NCBI GenBank assembly: GCA_018817425.1
Contig: JAHITX010000063.1
Location: 1-64,000 of the forward strand
Reading direction: 5' to 3'
Length of the DNA stretch: 64,000 bases
DNA from: Pseudomonadota bacterium
Lineage (GTDB): Bacteria; Desulfobacterota; Desulfobacteria; Desulfobacterales; RPRI01
Both the position numbers and the translations under genes were made by a program. Positions 8,534 to 17,531 of the stretch are shown here, piece by piece. Numbering within the stretch: position 1 is the stretch's first letter; each line of letters starts with the position of its first letter. Under the pieces are notes generated by a model. The model saw only the letters and a list, made by a program, of their open reading frames with translations, was not told the origin of the DNA and made no database searches.

Positions 8534-8823
8534 AAGTCCGTTTTTTATCTCCTGCAAATAATGAATTAGATGAAGCAGTGCGATACTATAACCACCAATT
8601 GCCCGGGTTAGGCTTTCGCTTTTTTCAGGAAATTGCAGCAGCTATCGAACGAATAGAGTTTATGCCGGAAGCGTGGACGAAAACAGGTGAACGAACAAGA
8701 CGCTGCATTCTAAAGGGTTTTCCTTATGCTCTTCTCTATATTGTAGATCCAGAAGAAATTATCATCACTGCTGTAGCGCATCTACACAGAGATCCGGAAC
8801 ATTACAAAGATAGAATCAAGTAA
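8530..8823 (+). CDS. ParE/RelE-superfamily toxin
   Basis: A 97-residue toxin with the ParE/RelE pattern: VRFLSPANNELDEAVRYYN at the N-terminus, a central helix ending MPEAW, RRCILKGFPYALLYIV, and a final ITAVAHLHRDPEHYKDR. These toxins target gyrase (ParE) or ribosome-bound mRNA (RelE); which applies cannot be told. It begins with TTG overlapping the antitoxin stop by four bases. Confidence 0.85.
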   Translation: MKVRFLSPANNELDEAVRYYNHQLPGLGFRFFQEIAAAIERIEFMPEAWTKTGERTRRCILKGFPYALLYIVDPEEIIITAVAHLHRDPEHYKDRIK

Positions 8824-8877
8824 ATTTGCCATCAGGTTAAATACGCCTATCGATTAGAACCAGCCGAGTAGAAGGAA

Positions 8878-9025
8878 TGCTTGAATTTCTACAATCCTTG
8901 TAATATGGATCACTTAAATCCTCATAAAATCCCCACCTCTTTCGCAGGTAATCCAAATATTATTGCAAAAAACATGTCATTAGGTTATGTAAATTTTCAA
9001 ATTAATTTAATTGATTGCTGATTGA
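8878..9025 (+). repeat. Dispersed intergenic repeat family R2, copy C (diverged)
   Basis: Shares CCCACCTCTTTCGCAGG, TAATCCAAATATTATTGCA, ATGTCATTAGG and the ATTGATTGCTGATTG tail with copy B, while the left CTTGAACCC block is degraded. It occupies the gap before the large STAND gene; no promoter was resolved here. Confidence 0.65.
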
Positions 9026-9109
9026 TTAAAAGAAATGTGATAATTTTTTGATCTATTCAGATTTAAAACCCTAAATTGTTCTTAAGTTTTAGAAAATAAA
9101 TAATTTGGT

Positions 9110-12100
9110 GTGTTAAAAATGATACCAGGCGGAATAGCAGATAAATTAGGTAATCGATATGAAGCAAAGTGGCTTGTTCGTTCTTTTTTGGATGTCATTT
9201 CAAACAAGGCACATTGGTTGAAATTTGAAAGTGTTGAAACTGAATATCGGGGGTTCGAATTTGCTGTTGCACGTGAAGATATTATTGAGTGGCATCAAAC
9301 CAAGATAAATTCTCCTTCCGGAAACTGGACAATTAATGCTCTTAAAAAAGAAGGTGTGTTAAAAGCTTTTTTAAAGAGATTAATGGCCGATGAAATTAAT
9401 CATTGTTATTTTATATCCCAAGACAATGCTAACGATTTTAGAAGACTAACAGGCAAAGCGCAATTATCAAACTCTTATGATGAATATGTGCAAATTCTTT
9501 CGAAGGAACAAGAAGATTCTCTGCAGATATTAAAAAAAGAATGGCAACAATCTGATAAAATTATTTTCGACTGGCTTAAGCGAAGCCATGTTGAAATAAT
9601 TCCTGAAAGAGAATTAGAATCACTAATTGAATCCTATGGTGATCTATATTTCCATAATGGCAGTAAAACTGCTTTCCCAAATTTACGTGATATTTTAGAA
9701 AATCACTTTAATAAAACTCTTACCTGTGAAGCTGCACGTTCCGCTATCAAGCTAAGTGAAAAACTGAAATTCAAAGAATGGTCATTTGACCTGACGATTA
9801 GACAGCGCTTAATCGAAGAAACAGATGCTTATCTCCAAACATATACACCTTTTGGAACAGGTGGAGAAACAATTAAAAGAAATCAAACAAATAAGTTAAT
9901 TGATGAAATACTTACACCCGATTGTCCGGAATTAATAATGCTTACAGGTGTTGCAGGTTCTGGGAAATCCGGAATTGTACGAGGTGCAATAGATCTGCTT
10001 CGTAATAAAAATATCCCTCATTTGGCTTTTCGGATTGATCATTATTTATCATGTAGTACCAAAGAAGAACTCGGCAAAAATCTTACAGGTAGAGAAGAAA
10101 GTTCTGTCAGCACTTTAAAGGGAACCTTTCCAACCGTTCAATCAATTCTGTTTATTGATCAAGTGGATGCCATCAGCGAGGTTTCCGGAAGAGATGGGCA
10201 GGTAAAAGAAGTATTATTTCGACTAATAACTGATGCTCATAATTTTGGCGGTGTCACGGTTGTGGTTGCTTGCCGTACATTCGATCTGGATAGCGATCCG
10301 CGGCTAAAAAAATTAAAAGAATCTAATCAGGCAAAAACAATAGATATCCCTTTATTCGAATGGAGTGCAGAAGTTGAACCACTTTTAAAGAAGAAAGGCA
10401 TTGATGTCGCTTCGCTAACAAAATCACAGAGTCAATTACTTCTATTTCCGATTAATCTTGCCATTTTTATGGAAATAGATGACCCCAAACTTTCATTTCA
10501 TTCTCGTTCAAATTTATATGAAAAATTGATAGAGAAAAAACAACGTATCTTAACAAAGGAGCGAAAAACATCTTGGCCTTTGATCCGTCCTTTAAAAGCT
10601 TTATGTGATTGGATGAGCAAAAGGCAAAGGCTAAATGCTCCTGTATCCGTTATTGATGATTATCAGAATGCTGCTGATATTCTATCTTCCGAAGGAATGA
10701 TTATATCATCCCGTGGTCAAGTCAATTTTTTCCATGAAAGCTTTTTCGACCATGTTTATGCAAGGGCTTTTGCAAACAACAACCAAAACCTACTTGATCT
10801 GCTCACAGAAACAGAACAACATCTTTTCCGGCGAACACAGGTTAGACAAATTCTCGAAGCTTTGAGGCAAAATGACTTTAATCGCTATATAAAGGAACTT
10901 TCTATGGTTCTTGAAAGTAGCGATATACGCTTCCACATAAAAGCTGCTATCTGCCAATGGTTGAATTCTATTGATAACCCGACTGAGCAGGAATTTGACA
11001 TAATAACTAAATTTAATAACCCAAGCGGAAAGTTTGATCAATTTTTCCATAAAGCAGTTTTATCAACTTATATATGGTTTGATTTTTTAAATGAAAAAAA
11101 TTGGATTAGGCAACAAATCGAAGGAAAAGATGAAGTGCGTTCCGAAGAGGTGCTTTGGTGGCTTCGGAATATTGCAGGAGAAAAACCTACAGAAGTTGCT
11201 AAATTATTACGTTTTTGGTGGAATAATGACACTAAACGTTCAGAATATCTGCTTGACTGGTTTAGTTTAGTAAGGAGAACCAAACCTGATAATGATCTTT
11301 TCCTATTATGTGAAGATATAATTCAATTAAATCCAAAATATTTATTTAAAAATCATAAGGATGGTCGCGTTACTATGCTTCTGCACACATGGGGAGAAAA
11401 ATCACCTGAAAATTGTGGGCGTCTTCTTAATTTAATCTTCGAAGCTTGGTTCGCAATTAATCCCGGAAGGAATCCGTTCGATCGTAATGAATTAAAGGCA
11501 ATTGATATTCATTCACTTGCCCAGATTGCAAAAAAAATGCCCCAAAAATTTTTACAAGGAACTACTAATGCTTTTGCCCACTTAATTAATATGGCGGTTG
11601 CGGAAGTTCAAAACGGAAAAAATCGCTACGATTTTAATTATAGGACATATTCTGGACATCATTTTGGATTTGATGAATTTTTAGATATATACCGTTCAGC
11701 ACTTAATAAAATCGTTCAAGATGCTCCGGAAGCTGCTATCAAATATCTTGAAACACTTGACCCCTATAAGCATCAATGCTTCATGCATCTACATTTAGAA
11801 TCAATTAGAAATAACCCGAAATTTTTTGCGAATCGTTTGCCTGCGCTTTCCCCCAACAAAATACTATTTGATTCCGGCTGGAATGGAGCGGAATGGTTGC
11901 TGTTTGCTTATGCTTGCCGCGAGGCAATGCCTCACTTGACTTCTGAAGAAAAAAATGAGGTTGAACAGGCAATTCTTAATTACACCCCTGAAATCGACAA
12001 TGCTACTCAATTTATAAGAACAATTAATAAGAACGAGCAGGGGGAAAAACATGGCGCAAAAGAGAGTGTCATATACTACCTTAATCGTTCAGGATATGAG

Positions 12101-13705
12101 CAATTATGCATTTTAGAAACTATCGGTGAGAATTTTCTCAGTTCGGTTGCTTTATCACAAATTCACAAACTTCGTAAAAAATTTCCAAAAGCAAAAATTA
12201 AAGGGCCAAGTAATATTGAAATGCATTTAGTTGGTTCACCTATCAAGCATGATCATTGTGCCAAAATGAAAGATAGCCATTGGTTATCTGCTATAAGTTG
12301 CTATGATAATGATGATTTTAAACGCTATGGTCACGATTTTATAGATGGAGGAGCACGACAACTTGCTAATGAACTACAAGAGGCAACTAAAAAAGATCCT
12401 AAAAGATTTTGTAATCTTTGCCTGAAAATTCCTGACTCCGCTCATCATGCATATATTAATCATGTTTTATGGGGATTGGCAGATACTGAAAAGCTTCCCT
12501 CTGAGGAATTAATAACTCAGGTTATAAAAAGCGCTCATCAGCACCCAGATAGGCCTTTTGGCAAAAATATAGCCAGGTTGATAGAAAAGCACCCTCATAT
12601 TGCCACCGATTTAAGAGTAACAGAAATACTTATATGGTATGCTTTAAATGGAGAAGCGGTTGAAAACGAAAGTTCAGATACTGAAAAGACTGAAAACCAA
12701 ACAGTATCTATTGAAACACTAATTAAACAGGGCCGAGGTTTTTGCATTCGTACCAATAATACTCGCGGCTCCGCCTGGAAAGCATTGGGATCTATTTTAT
12801 GGCAAGTTAAAGAAGCAGAAAATTATATTTGGGATGCAATTGAAATAGCACTTAATAAAGAAAATTTAATAAGCGTTCGTTGCTGTATGATGAAACCTCT
12901 AATACCTTTATTTAATATGAACAAGGATCGTTTTTCCGATTCAATTAGCAGATTGTTAATTCTTCCTGATGGTTCACCATACAAATATGATTCATTACGG
13001 CTTTCGCCGCTTATAACCTATGAAGCTATTCACTTATTTCCATATATTTTTTATTGGTTGCCTAAGCTTGCTGAAAAACTTGTAGCAGAACTATTAAAAA
13101 GCAAAAATGAAACCCAAAAATTGATAGGTGCATGGCTTATATTTTGTGAAAGTTTCAAAAATAATGAATATATTTTTATAGCTGATGAACTTGCTACTAA
13201 AAGTATAAACCATAAACGCCTCTTAGCTCAAGTTGCATGTGATACAATAGCGTGGGCTGACAATAGGCATCGTGTTGATACTATTTTAATAAATTTCTTC
13301 TTTGATGACGATTCTGATGTCCGAAAAATAGCTGCACGTGTTTTTGGAAATGCTCAAGCGAAAGACGTTGAGTTATATAAAGATCTTGCTACCGTATTTT
13401 TGAAATCTCCAGCGTTTGCTGATAATAGCCTTCCTATATTGCATATGCTTGAAGATGCTACTTGTGATGTTCTATGTCTTGTCCTGGAAGCAACACAACA
13501 AATCATCACAGATATAACGGAAAAAGGTGAAAAGCATAAGCTTAGAATTGATGCATATAGACTTCCGGATCTTCTAAAACGCGAATATGTATCATCCGAA
13601 TTTAACCCTGATGCAAGAAAAAGAATTCTCGATCTAATCGATCTCATGCTTTATCATGAAATTTACGGAATAGACAGTATAACTGCTGTCCATGACCGAA
13701 TATAA
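9110..13705 (+). CDS. Predicted Avs-like defence protein: N-terminal nuclease, STAND NTPase, long helical-repeat C-terminus
   Basis: A 1531-residue protein in three parts. Residues about 5-110 look like a DUF4297/Cap4-type PD-(D/E)XK nuclease: GGIADKLGNRYEAKWLV, E43/E45, D57, then Q63-T-K65 in EWHQTK. Residues about 265-560 form a P-loop NTPase: Walker A GVAGSGKS (280-287), Walker B ILFIDQVD (Asp350, Asp353), VVACRTFDL as sensor region, and a STAND-like NFFHESFFDHVYARAF. The remaining about 950 residues are helical with repeat character and no known domain; in Avs proteins this part senses phage proteins. Effector activity and phage sensing are inference. Start is GTG 9110 or ATG 9119; neither has a good ribosome site. 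It stands alone among TA modules and repeats. Confidence 0.75.
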   Translation: MLKMIPGGIADKLGNRYEAKWLVRSFLDVISNKAHWLKFESVETEYRGFEFAVAREDIIEWHQTKINSPSGNWTINALKKEGVLKAFLKRLMADEINHCYFISQDNANDFRRLTGKAQLSNSYDEYVQILSKEQEDSLQILKKEWQQSDKIIFDWLKRSHVEIIPERELESLIESYGDLYFHNGSKTAFPNLRDILENHFNKTLTCEAARSAIKLSEKLKFKEWSFDLTIRQRLIEETDAYLQTYTPFGTGGETIKRNQTNKLIDEILTPDCPELIMLTGVAGSGKSGIVRGAIDLLRNKNIPHLAFRIDHYLSCSTKEELGKNLTGREESSVSTLKGTFPTVQSILFIDQVDAISEVSGRDGQVKEVLFRLITDAHNFGGVTVVVACRTFDLDSDPRLKKLKESNQAKTIDIPLFEWSAEVEPLLKKKGIDVASLTKSQSQLLLFPINLAIFMEIDDPKLSFHSRSNLYEKLIEKKQRILTKERKTSWPLIRPLKALCDWMSKRQRLNAPVSVIDDYQNAADILSSEGMIISSRGQVNFFHESFFDHVYARAFANNNQNLLDLLTETEQHLFRRTQVRQILEALRQNDFNRYIKELSMVLESSDIRFHIKAAICQWLNSIDNPTEQEFDIITKFNNPSGKFDQFFHKAVLSTYIWFDFLNEKNWIRQQIEGKDEVRSEEVLWWLRNIAGEKPTEVAKLLRFWWNNDTKRSEYLLDWFSLVRRTKPDNDLFLLCEDIIQLNPKYLFKNHKDGRVTMLLHTWGEKSPENCGRLLNLIFEAWFAINPGRNPFDRNELKAIDIHSLAQIAKKMPQKFLQGTTNAFAHLINMAVAEVQNGKNRYDFNYRTYSGHHFGFDEFLDIYRSALNKIVQDAPEAAIKYLETLDPYKHQCFMHLHLESIRNNPKFFANRLPALSPNKILFDSGWNGAEWLLFAYACREAMPHLTSEEKNEVEQAILNYTPEIDNATQFIRTINKNEQGEKHGAKESVIYYLNRSGYEQLCILETIGENFLSSVALSQIHKLRKKFPKAKIKGPSNIEMHLVGSPIKHDHCAKMKDSHWLSAISCYDNDDFKRYGHDFIDGGARQLANELQEATKKDPKRFCNLCLKIPDSAHHAYINHVLWGLADTEKLPSEELITQVIKSAHQHPDRPFGKNIARLIEKHPHIATDLRVTEILIWYALNGEAVENESSDTEKTENQTVSIETLIKQGRGFCIRTNNTRGSAWKALGSILWQVKEAENYIWDAIEIALNKENLISVRCCMMKPLIPLFNMNKDRFSDSISRLLILPDGSPYKYDSLRLSPLITYEAIHLFPYIFYWLPKLAEKLVAELLKSKNETQKLIGAWLIFCESFKNNEYIFIADELATKSINHKRLLAQVACDTIAWADNRHRVDTILINFFFDDDSDVRKIAARVFGNAQAKDVELYKDLATVFLKSPAFADNSLPILHMLEDATCDVLCLVLEATQQIITDITEKGEKHKLRIDAYRLPDLLKREYVSSEFNPDARKRILDLIDLMLYHEIYGIDSITAVHDRI

Positions 13706-13932
13706 TTTTATCCATGTAAGTATTATTAATTTGAAGATAACCGGTAGAACATTATGCTTATAATACGTATTGAAGAAGCAAAATAAATTTTCTCAATCAT
13801 CTTAAATCTTATTGCAATATTATTATTTACTTCTTTTTTTTATTCAAAGGATCAGACTATTGATGAAAAGCTTGAAGAGAATTAATCACCAATAAGCCCT
13901 GAGCTGGTTGGCAACAAAACCGGAGAATAAGT

Positions 13933-14790
13933 ATGCAGGAAAAATCCTTAGCAGTTTTTGAAAATAAAAAAATCCGAAGATATTATGACGAAACTACTGA
14001 AACCTGGTATTTTTCTGTGGTTGATGTTGTAGCAGTGCTTACCGATTCAATAAATCCGACCGATTATCTGAAGAAACTCAGAAAAAGGGATGCAGAGCTT
14101 GGTTTCTACCTGGGGACAAATTGTCCCCAGGTAGAAATGGAAACAGAAACAGGAAAAAAGAGAAAGACTCTTGGTGGATCGGTTCAACATATTTTGCGAC
14201 TCGTTCAATCCATACCATCGCCAAAAGCTGAACCTTTCAAGCAATGGTTGGCAAAGGTGGGTTATGAGCGTTTGCAGGACATGAGTGACCCCGAGCGCTC
14301 CCTCGATCGCGCCCGTGAATACTGGCAGCAACATGGTAGAAGTGAAAAATGGATCCAGCAGAGAATGATGGGACAGGAAACCCGCAATAAACTCACTGAT
14401 TACTGGAAAGACCACGAAATAACCAAAGAAAATGAATATGCCATTCTCACAGATATCATCCATAAGGAATGGAGTGGTGTTTCAGTTAAGAAGCATAAAG
14501 ATATCAAAGGGGTTAAAACTCAGAATCTGCGTGATCATATGAGTGAAGCGGAGCTGATTTTTACTGCACTGGCGGAACTTTCGACAAGGCAGATCGCTGA
14601 AAGCATTGATGCAACCGGAATGGCAGAAAATGCAGAAGCGGGAAAAAAGGGTGGTAAAATAGCAAAGAAAGCCCGATTGGAATTGGAATCAAAAACAGGC
14701 AAAAGTGTCGTTACTTCTGAAAACTTTCTGCCACCAGCAAAGAAACAAAAACAAATACAACGAAAAACGGATATTGCAGAAAACGAATAA
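13933..14790 (+). CDS. Bro-N domain protein, DinD/phage-antirepressor-like
   Basis: The 285-residue protein has a Bro-N domain at about 8-110 (IRRYYDETTETWYFSVVDVVAVL; LVQSIPSPKAEPFKQWLAKVGYERL), found in phage antirepressors and baculovirus BRO proteins. The second half (SLDRAREYWQQHGRSEKWI; HMSEAELIFTALAE; EAGKKGGKIAKKARLEL near 240-253) resembles the DinD-like C-terminal region. It is probably a DNA-binding or SOS-associated protein of phage ancestry; its partner is unknown. The coding sequence contains a perfect 17-bp-arm palindrome at 14103-14137. It follows the STAND gene by 227 bases in the same orientation and may belong to the same island. Confidence 0.75.
   Translation: MQEKSLAVFENKKIRRYYDETTETWYFSVVDVVAVLTDSINPTDYLKKLRKRDAELGFYLGTNCPQVEMETETGKKRKTLGGSVQHILRLVQSIPSPKAEPFKQWLAKVGYERLQDMSDPERSLDRAREYWQQHGRSEKWIQQRMMGQETRNKLTDYWKDHEITKENEYAILTDIIHKEWSGVSVKKHKDIKGVKTQNLRDHMSEAELIFTALAELSTRQIAESIDATGMAENAEAGKKGGKIAKKARLELESKTGKSVVTSENFLPPAKKQKQIQRKTDIAENE
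14103..14137. repeat. Perfect 35-bp palindrome inside the Bro-N gene
   Basis: Two 17-base arms (TTTCTACCTGGGGACAA and its complement) are separated by one base. It encodes FYLGTNCPQVE within the Bro-N domain, so it lies in translated sequence. It could be an operator, a recombination hot spot, or a consequence of codon choice around a symmetric segment. Confidence 0.9.
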
Positions 14791-14866
14791 TGATTCGTTT
14801 CACAGTTTAATATGGTTATATAATAGCTTACACCCTATAAGTTATCATGATTAAGGAGGATATAAA

Positions 14867-15793
14867 ATGTTAATGAAACACAAAAATATTTTCACAATAA
14901 TCTCAACCCTTGTTACCTTTTTGGTATTTACTTCTTTTTTGTATGCTAAAGAGCAAGCTGAAGTTCAGGTAAGTGCCCAGAAAATTGCTGATAATATTTA
15001 TATGTTTACCGATTCCGGCGGCATGGGCAATAGTACTGTTTTAGCGGGTAATGACGGTGTTTTGATGATCGATACTAAAGTTGCAGACTCTGTTGATAAG
15101 CTTCTTTCCAAAATCGCGGAATTAAGCAGTAAACCTGTCCGTTTTGCAATTATTACCCATTGGCATTATGATCATGTTGGGGGAAACCAAAAAGTCGCTG
15201 AAACCGGAGCAACTATTCTTGCCCATGAAAATGTTCGAAAGCAAATGGGCATAGAGCACGAGATGAAAATATTTAACAAGAAGGTTCCGCCTGCATCACA
15301 GATAGCACTGCCGCTTCTTACGTATGAGAAAGAAATAACATTTCATATGGACAGCGAAGTAGTAAAAGTATTTCATCTGGAAGCCGGACATACTGATGGC
15401 GACTCTGTAATATATTTTAAAAATGCTAATGTACTTTGCACGGGCGATCTTTATTTTGAAGGGATTTATCCTTATATCGGAATCTATTCCGGCGGAACAA
15501 TCAACGGTATGATTAAGGTCATTAATCAAATTCTTCCGATGATTGATGAAAATACCAAAGTTGTTCCGGGTCATGGCCCGTTGTCAAATAAAGCAAAACT
15601 TGAGCAGTACGTTTCAATGTTGACCACAATCAGAGATAACGTGAGCAAGCTTATGCAGGAAGGCAAAACAACGGAAGAAGTTGTTGCCGCAAAACCTACT
15701 CAGGCATATGATGAAAAATGGGGAAAAGGATTTCTGCCGCCGGATAAATTCGCCGGTTTAGTATATATGGATCTATCACCGGAATTGCCATAA
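14867..15793 (+). CDS. Secreted metallo-beta-lactamase-fold hydrolase
   Basis: The 308-residue protein has a Sec signal peptide (cut predicted after LYA, about residue 27) and an MBL fold. The zinc motif THWHYDHVGG gives H98, H100, D102 and H103; further ligands are in EAGHTDGDS and CTGDLYF, with VPGHG near the end. It resembles periplasmic subclass-B-like or quinoprotein-relay-like hydrolases rather than a resistance enzyme. The ribosome site is AAGGAGG. A TM2-domain gene follows 21 bases after its stop and is probably co-transcribed. Confidence 0.85.
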   Translation: MLMKHKNIFTIISTLVTFLVFTSFLYAKEQAEVQVSAQKIADNIYMFTDSGGMGNSTVLAGNDGVLMIDTKVADSVDKLLSKIAELSSKPVRFAIITHWHYDHVGGNQKVAETGATILAHENVRKQMGIEHEMKIFNKKVPPASQIALPLLTYEKEITFHMDSEVVKVFHLEAGHTDGDSVIYFKNANVLCTGDLYFEGIYPYIGIYSGGTINGMIKVINQILPMIDENTKVVPGHGPLSNKAKLEQYVSMLTTIRDNVSKLMQEGKTTEEVVAAKPTQAYDEKWGKGFLPPDKFAGLVYMDLSPELP

Positions 15794-15814
15794 CATATGA
15801 TAGGAGAAAAGCTC

Positions 15815-16213
15815 ATGAACAATTCAAACGACACACATCTCAAGTCTATCGGCTACATCCTCTGGATCTTCGGATTCATGGGCGGCCACCGGTTTTACTA
15901 TGGAAAACCCGTTACGGGGACAATATGGTTTTTCACCTTAGGGCTTTGCTTTATCGGCTGGATTATTGATCTTTTTCTTATCCCGTCTATGGACCGAGAA
16001 GCCGATCTAAGATTTCCAGCCGGAAAGCTCGATTATACTATCGCCTGGATTCTATTAACCTTTCTTGGATTATTCGGTATACACCGTTTCTATATGGGAA
16101 AGTGGATAAGCGGAATAATTTACCTGCTTACGGGCGGCTTACTCGGAATAGGTTATCTTTATGATCTATGGACACTTAATGATCAGGTTTCAGCTATAAA
16201 TACCGAAACCTGA
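15815..16213 (+). CDS. Double TM2-domain membrane protein
   Basis: A protein of 132 residues containing two TM2 modules in tandem (GFMGGHRFYYGKPVTG and GLFGIHRFYMGKWISG, each followed by a second helix and a D-L-W/D-L-F end). TM2 proteins have no settled function. The ATG at 15815 is preferred: AGGAG lies 8 bases upstream, whereas an upstream ATG at 15797 has no ribosome site. Confidence 0.85.
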   Translation: MNNSNDTHLKSIGYILWIFGFMGGHRFYYGKPVTGTIWFFTLGLCFIGWIIDLFLIPSMDREADLRFPAGKLDYTIAWILLTFLGLFGIHRFYMGKWISGIIYLLTGGLLGIGYLYDLWTLNDQVSAINTET

Positions 16214-16300
16214 CTTTATAATCGGAAGAACTGGCTGGGTATTTATTCAGGCAGATAAGTTTTTCGTATTATACAATGATAAAATGATAAGAGGTGCTAT

Positions 16301-17437
16301 GTGAAAACTATCCGAATAATCTTTTGCATAATTATTGTATTTTTTGTTGCAGATACCACATTTACAAAAATCTATTGTTCACAAGGTGATGATGATAATT
16401 ATTACTCTGAAGACTTAACCGAAGAAGATGATTATGAAGAAATATCAGAAGCAGACGACTATGAAGAAATATCAGAAGAAGATGACGTTGATGATATATC
16501 CTTTCAGTCTGACTCCTTCTCAGTCAACTCGGGAGCAAAAGATTTGGAGGCAGAACTATTTGACCGCTATAATCCGACCGGAGCTGTAGAAAAGGCATCT
16601 ATAGCTACCGTTACCGTCAAAACATCTATGGGAACCGGATCGGGTTTTTTTATAACTTCAAACGGCTATATTATAACGAATAAACATGTTCTGCGTGGTG
16701 ATAAAAACCAACTGGCTAAAGCTAAGAAGCATATTAATAAAATAGATTCAGACGCAAAAAAGTACAAAAAGCTGTTTGCCGCCGAGGAAAAATTGCTTGA
16801 AAAGCGCGAAAAGCAACTGAAAGACTACAAAGAAAAGATTGACAAGCTGACTTATATACCGCTGAAAGAAGCCGAAACTGAAAAATATAAAATGGCTTAC
16901 GATAACTATCTTAGGCGGAAAGAAAATTTCAGTTCTCAAAAACAGGAATTTCTTTCAAATCTCGATTCCTATTCAAACGCAAAAGATGATTACTCATATA
17001 ATGTTGCAGTTGGTGCTCTTTCAAGCAATTTTACTATTATAATCAAGGATGGCCGTGAATTCGATGTTTACTTAGTTGCAGAAAGCAAAGATGCTGATTT
17101 GGCACTGCTTAAGATAGATGATATTATAACACCCTTTATCAAACCGGCCATGTCTCGCCAAACAAGTCAAGGACAAGATGTATATGCGATTGGGAGTCCA
17201 ATTGGTTTAAGAGATTCCGTAAGCTCAGGCATTATTTCAGGCTATGAAAATGGTTATATTAAAACCAACGCCCAAATTTATCCTGGCAACAGCGGTGGCC
17301 CGCTTATAACTGATGATGGAAAAGTAATCGGCGTAAATACTTTAAAAATGCTTACTCGCAACTTTGAAGGTCTTGGTTTTGCTATACCCATTGAAATAGC
17401 TGTTTCAGAATTTGAAAGTTATTTAAACAATCCGTAA
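16301..17437 (+). CDS. Exported S1C trypsin-like serine protease with acidic repeats and a coiled-coil insertion
   Basis: The 378-residue protein starts at GTG (the overlapping ATG is followed at once by TGA). After a signal peptide an acidic stretch (about 34-67) repeats DDYEEIS-like units. The catalytic triad is H129 (TNKHVL), D266 (ADLALL) and S331 (GNSGGP). An insertion of about 105 residues, rich in Lys and Glu and predicted coiled coil (about 135-230), separates His from Asp. No PDZ domain follows, unlike DegP/HtrA. The insertion may be a regulatory or oligomerisation arm; target unknown. Confidence 0.85.
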   Translation: MKTIRIIFCIIIVFFVADTTFTKIYCSQGDDDNYYSEDLTEEDDYEEISEADDYEEISEEDDVDDISFQSDSFSVNSGAKDLEAELFDRYNPTGAVEKASIATVTVKTSMGTGSGFFITSNGYIITNKHVLRGDKNQLAKAKKHINKIDSDAKKYKKLFAAEEKLLEKREKQLKDYKEKIDKLTYIPLKEAETEKYKMAYDNYLRRKENFSSQKQEFLSNLDSYSNAKDDYSYNVAVGALSSNFTIIIKDGREFDVYLVAESKDADLALLKIDDIITPFIKPAMSRQTSQGQDVYAIGSPIGLRDSVSSGIISGYENGYIKTNAQIYPGNSGGPLITDDGKVIGVNTLKMLTRNFEGLGFAIPIEIAVSEFESYLNNP

Positions 17438-17531
17438 CAACATTAAGATAAAAAATGATATTATTTTCCAGCACTATTTTTGATGATGTAAAGTTTTATT
17501 TGATTAACAATTTCCCGGAGATCTCCAGAAC

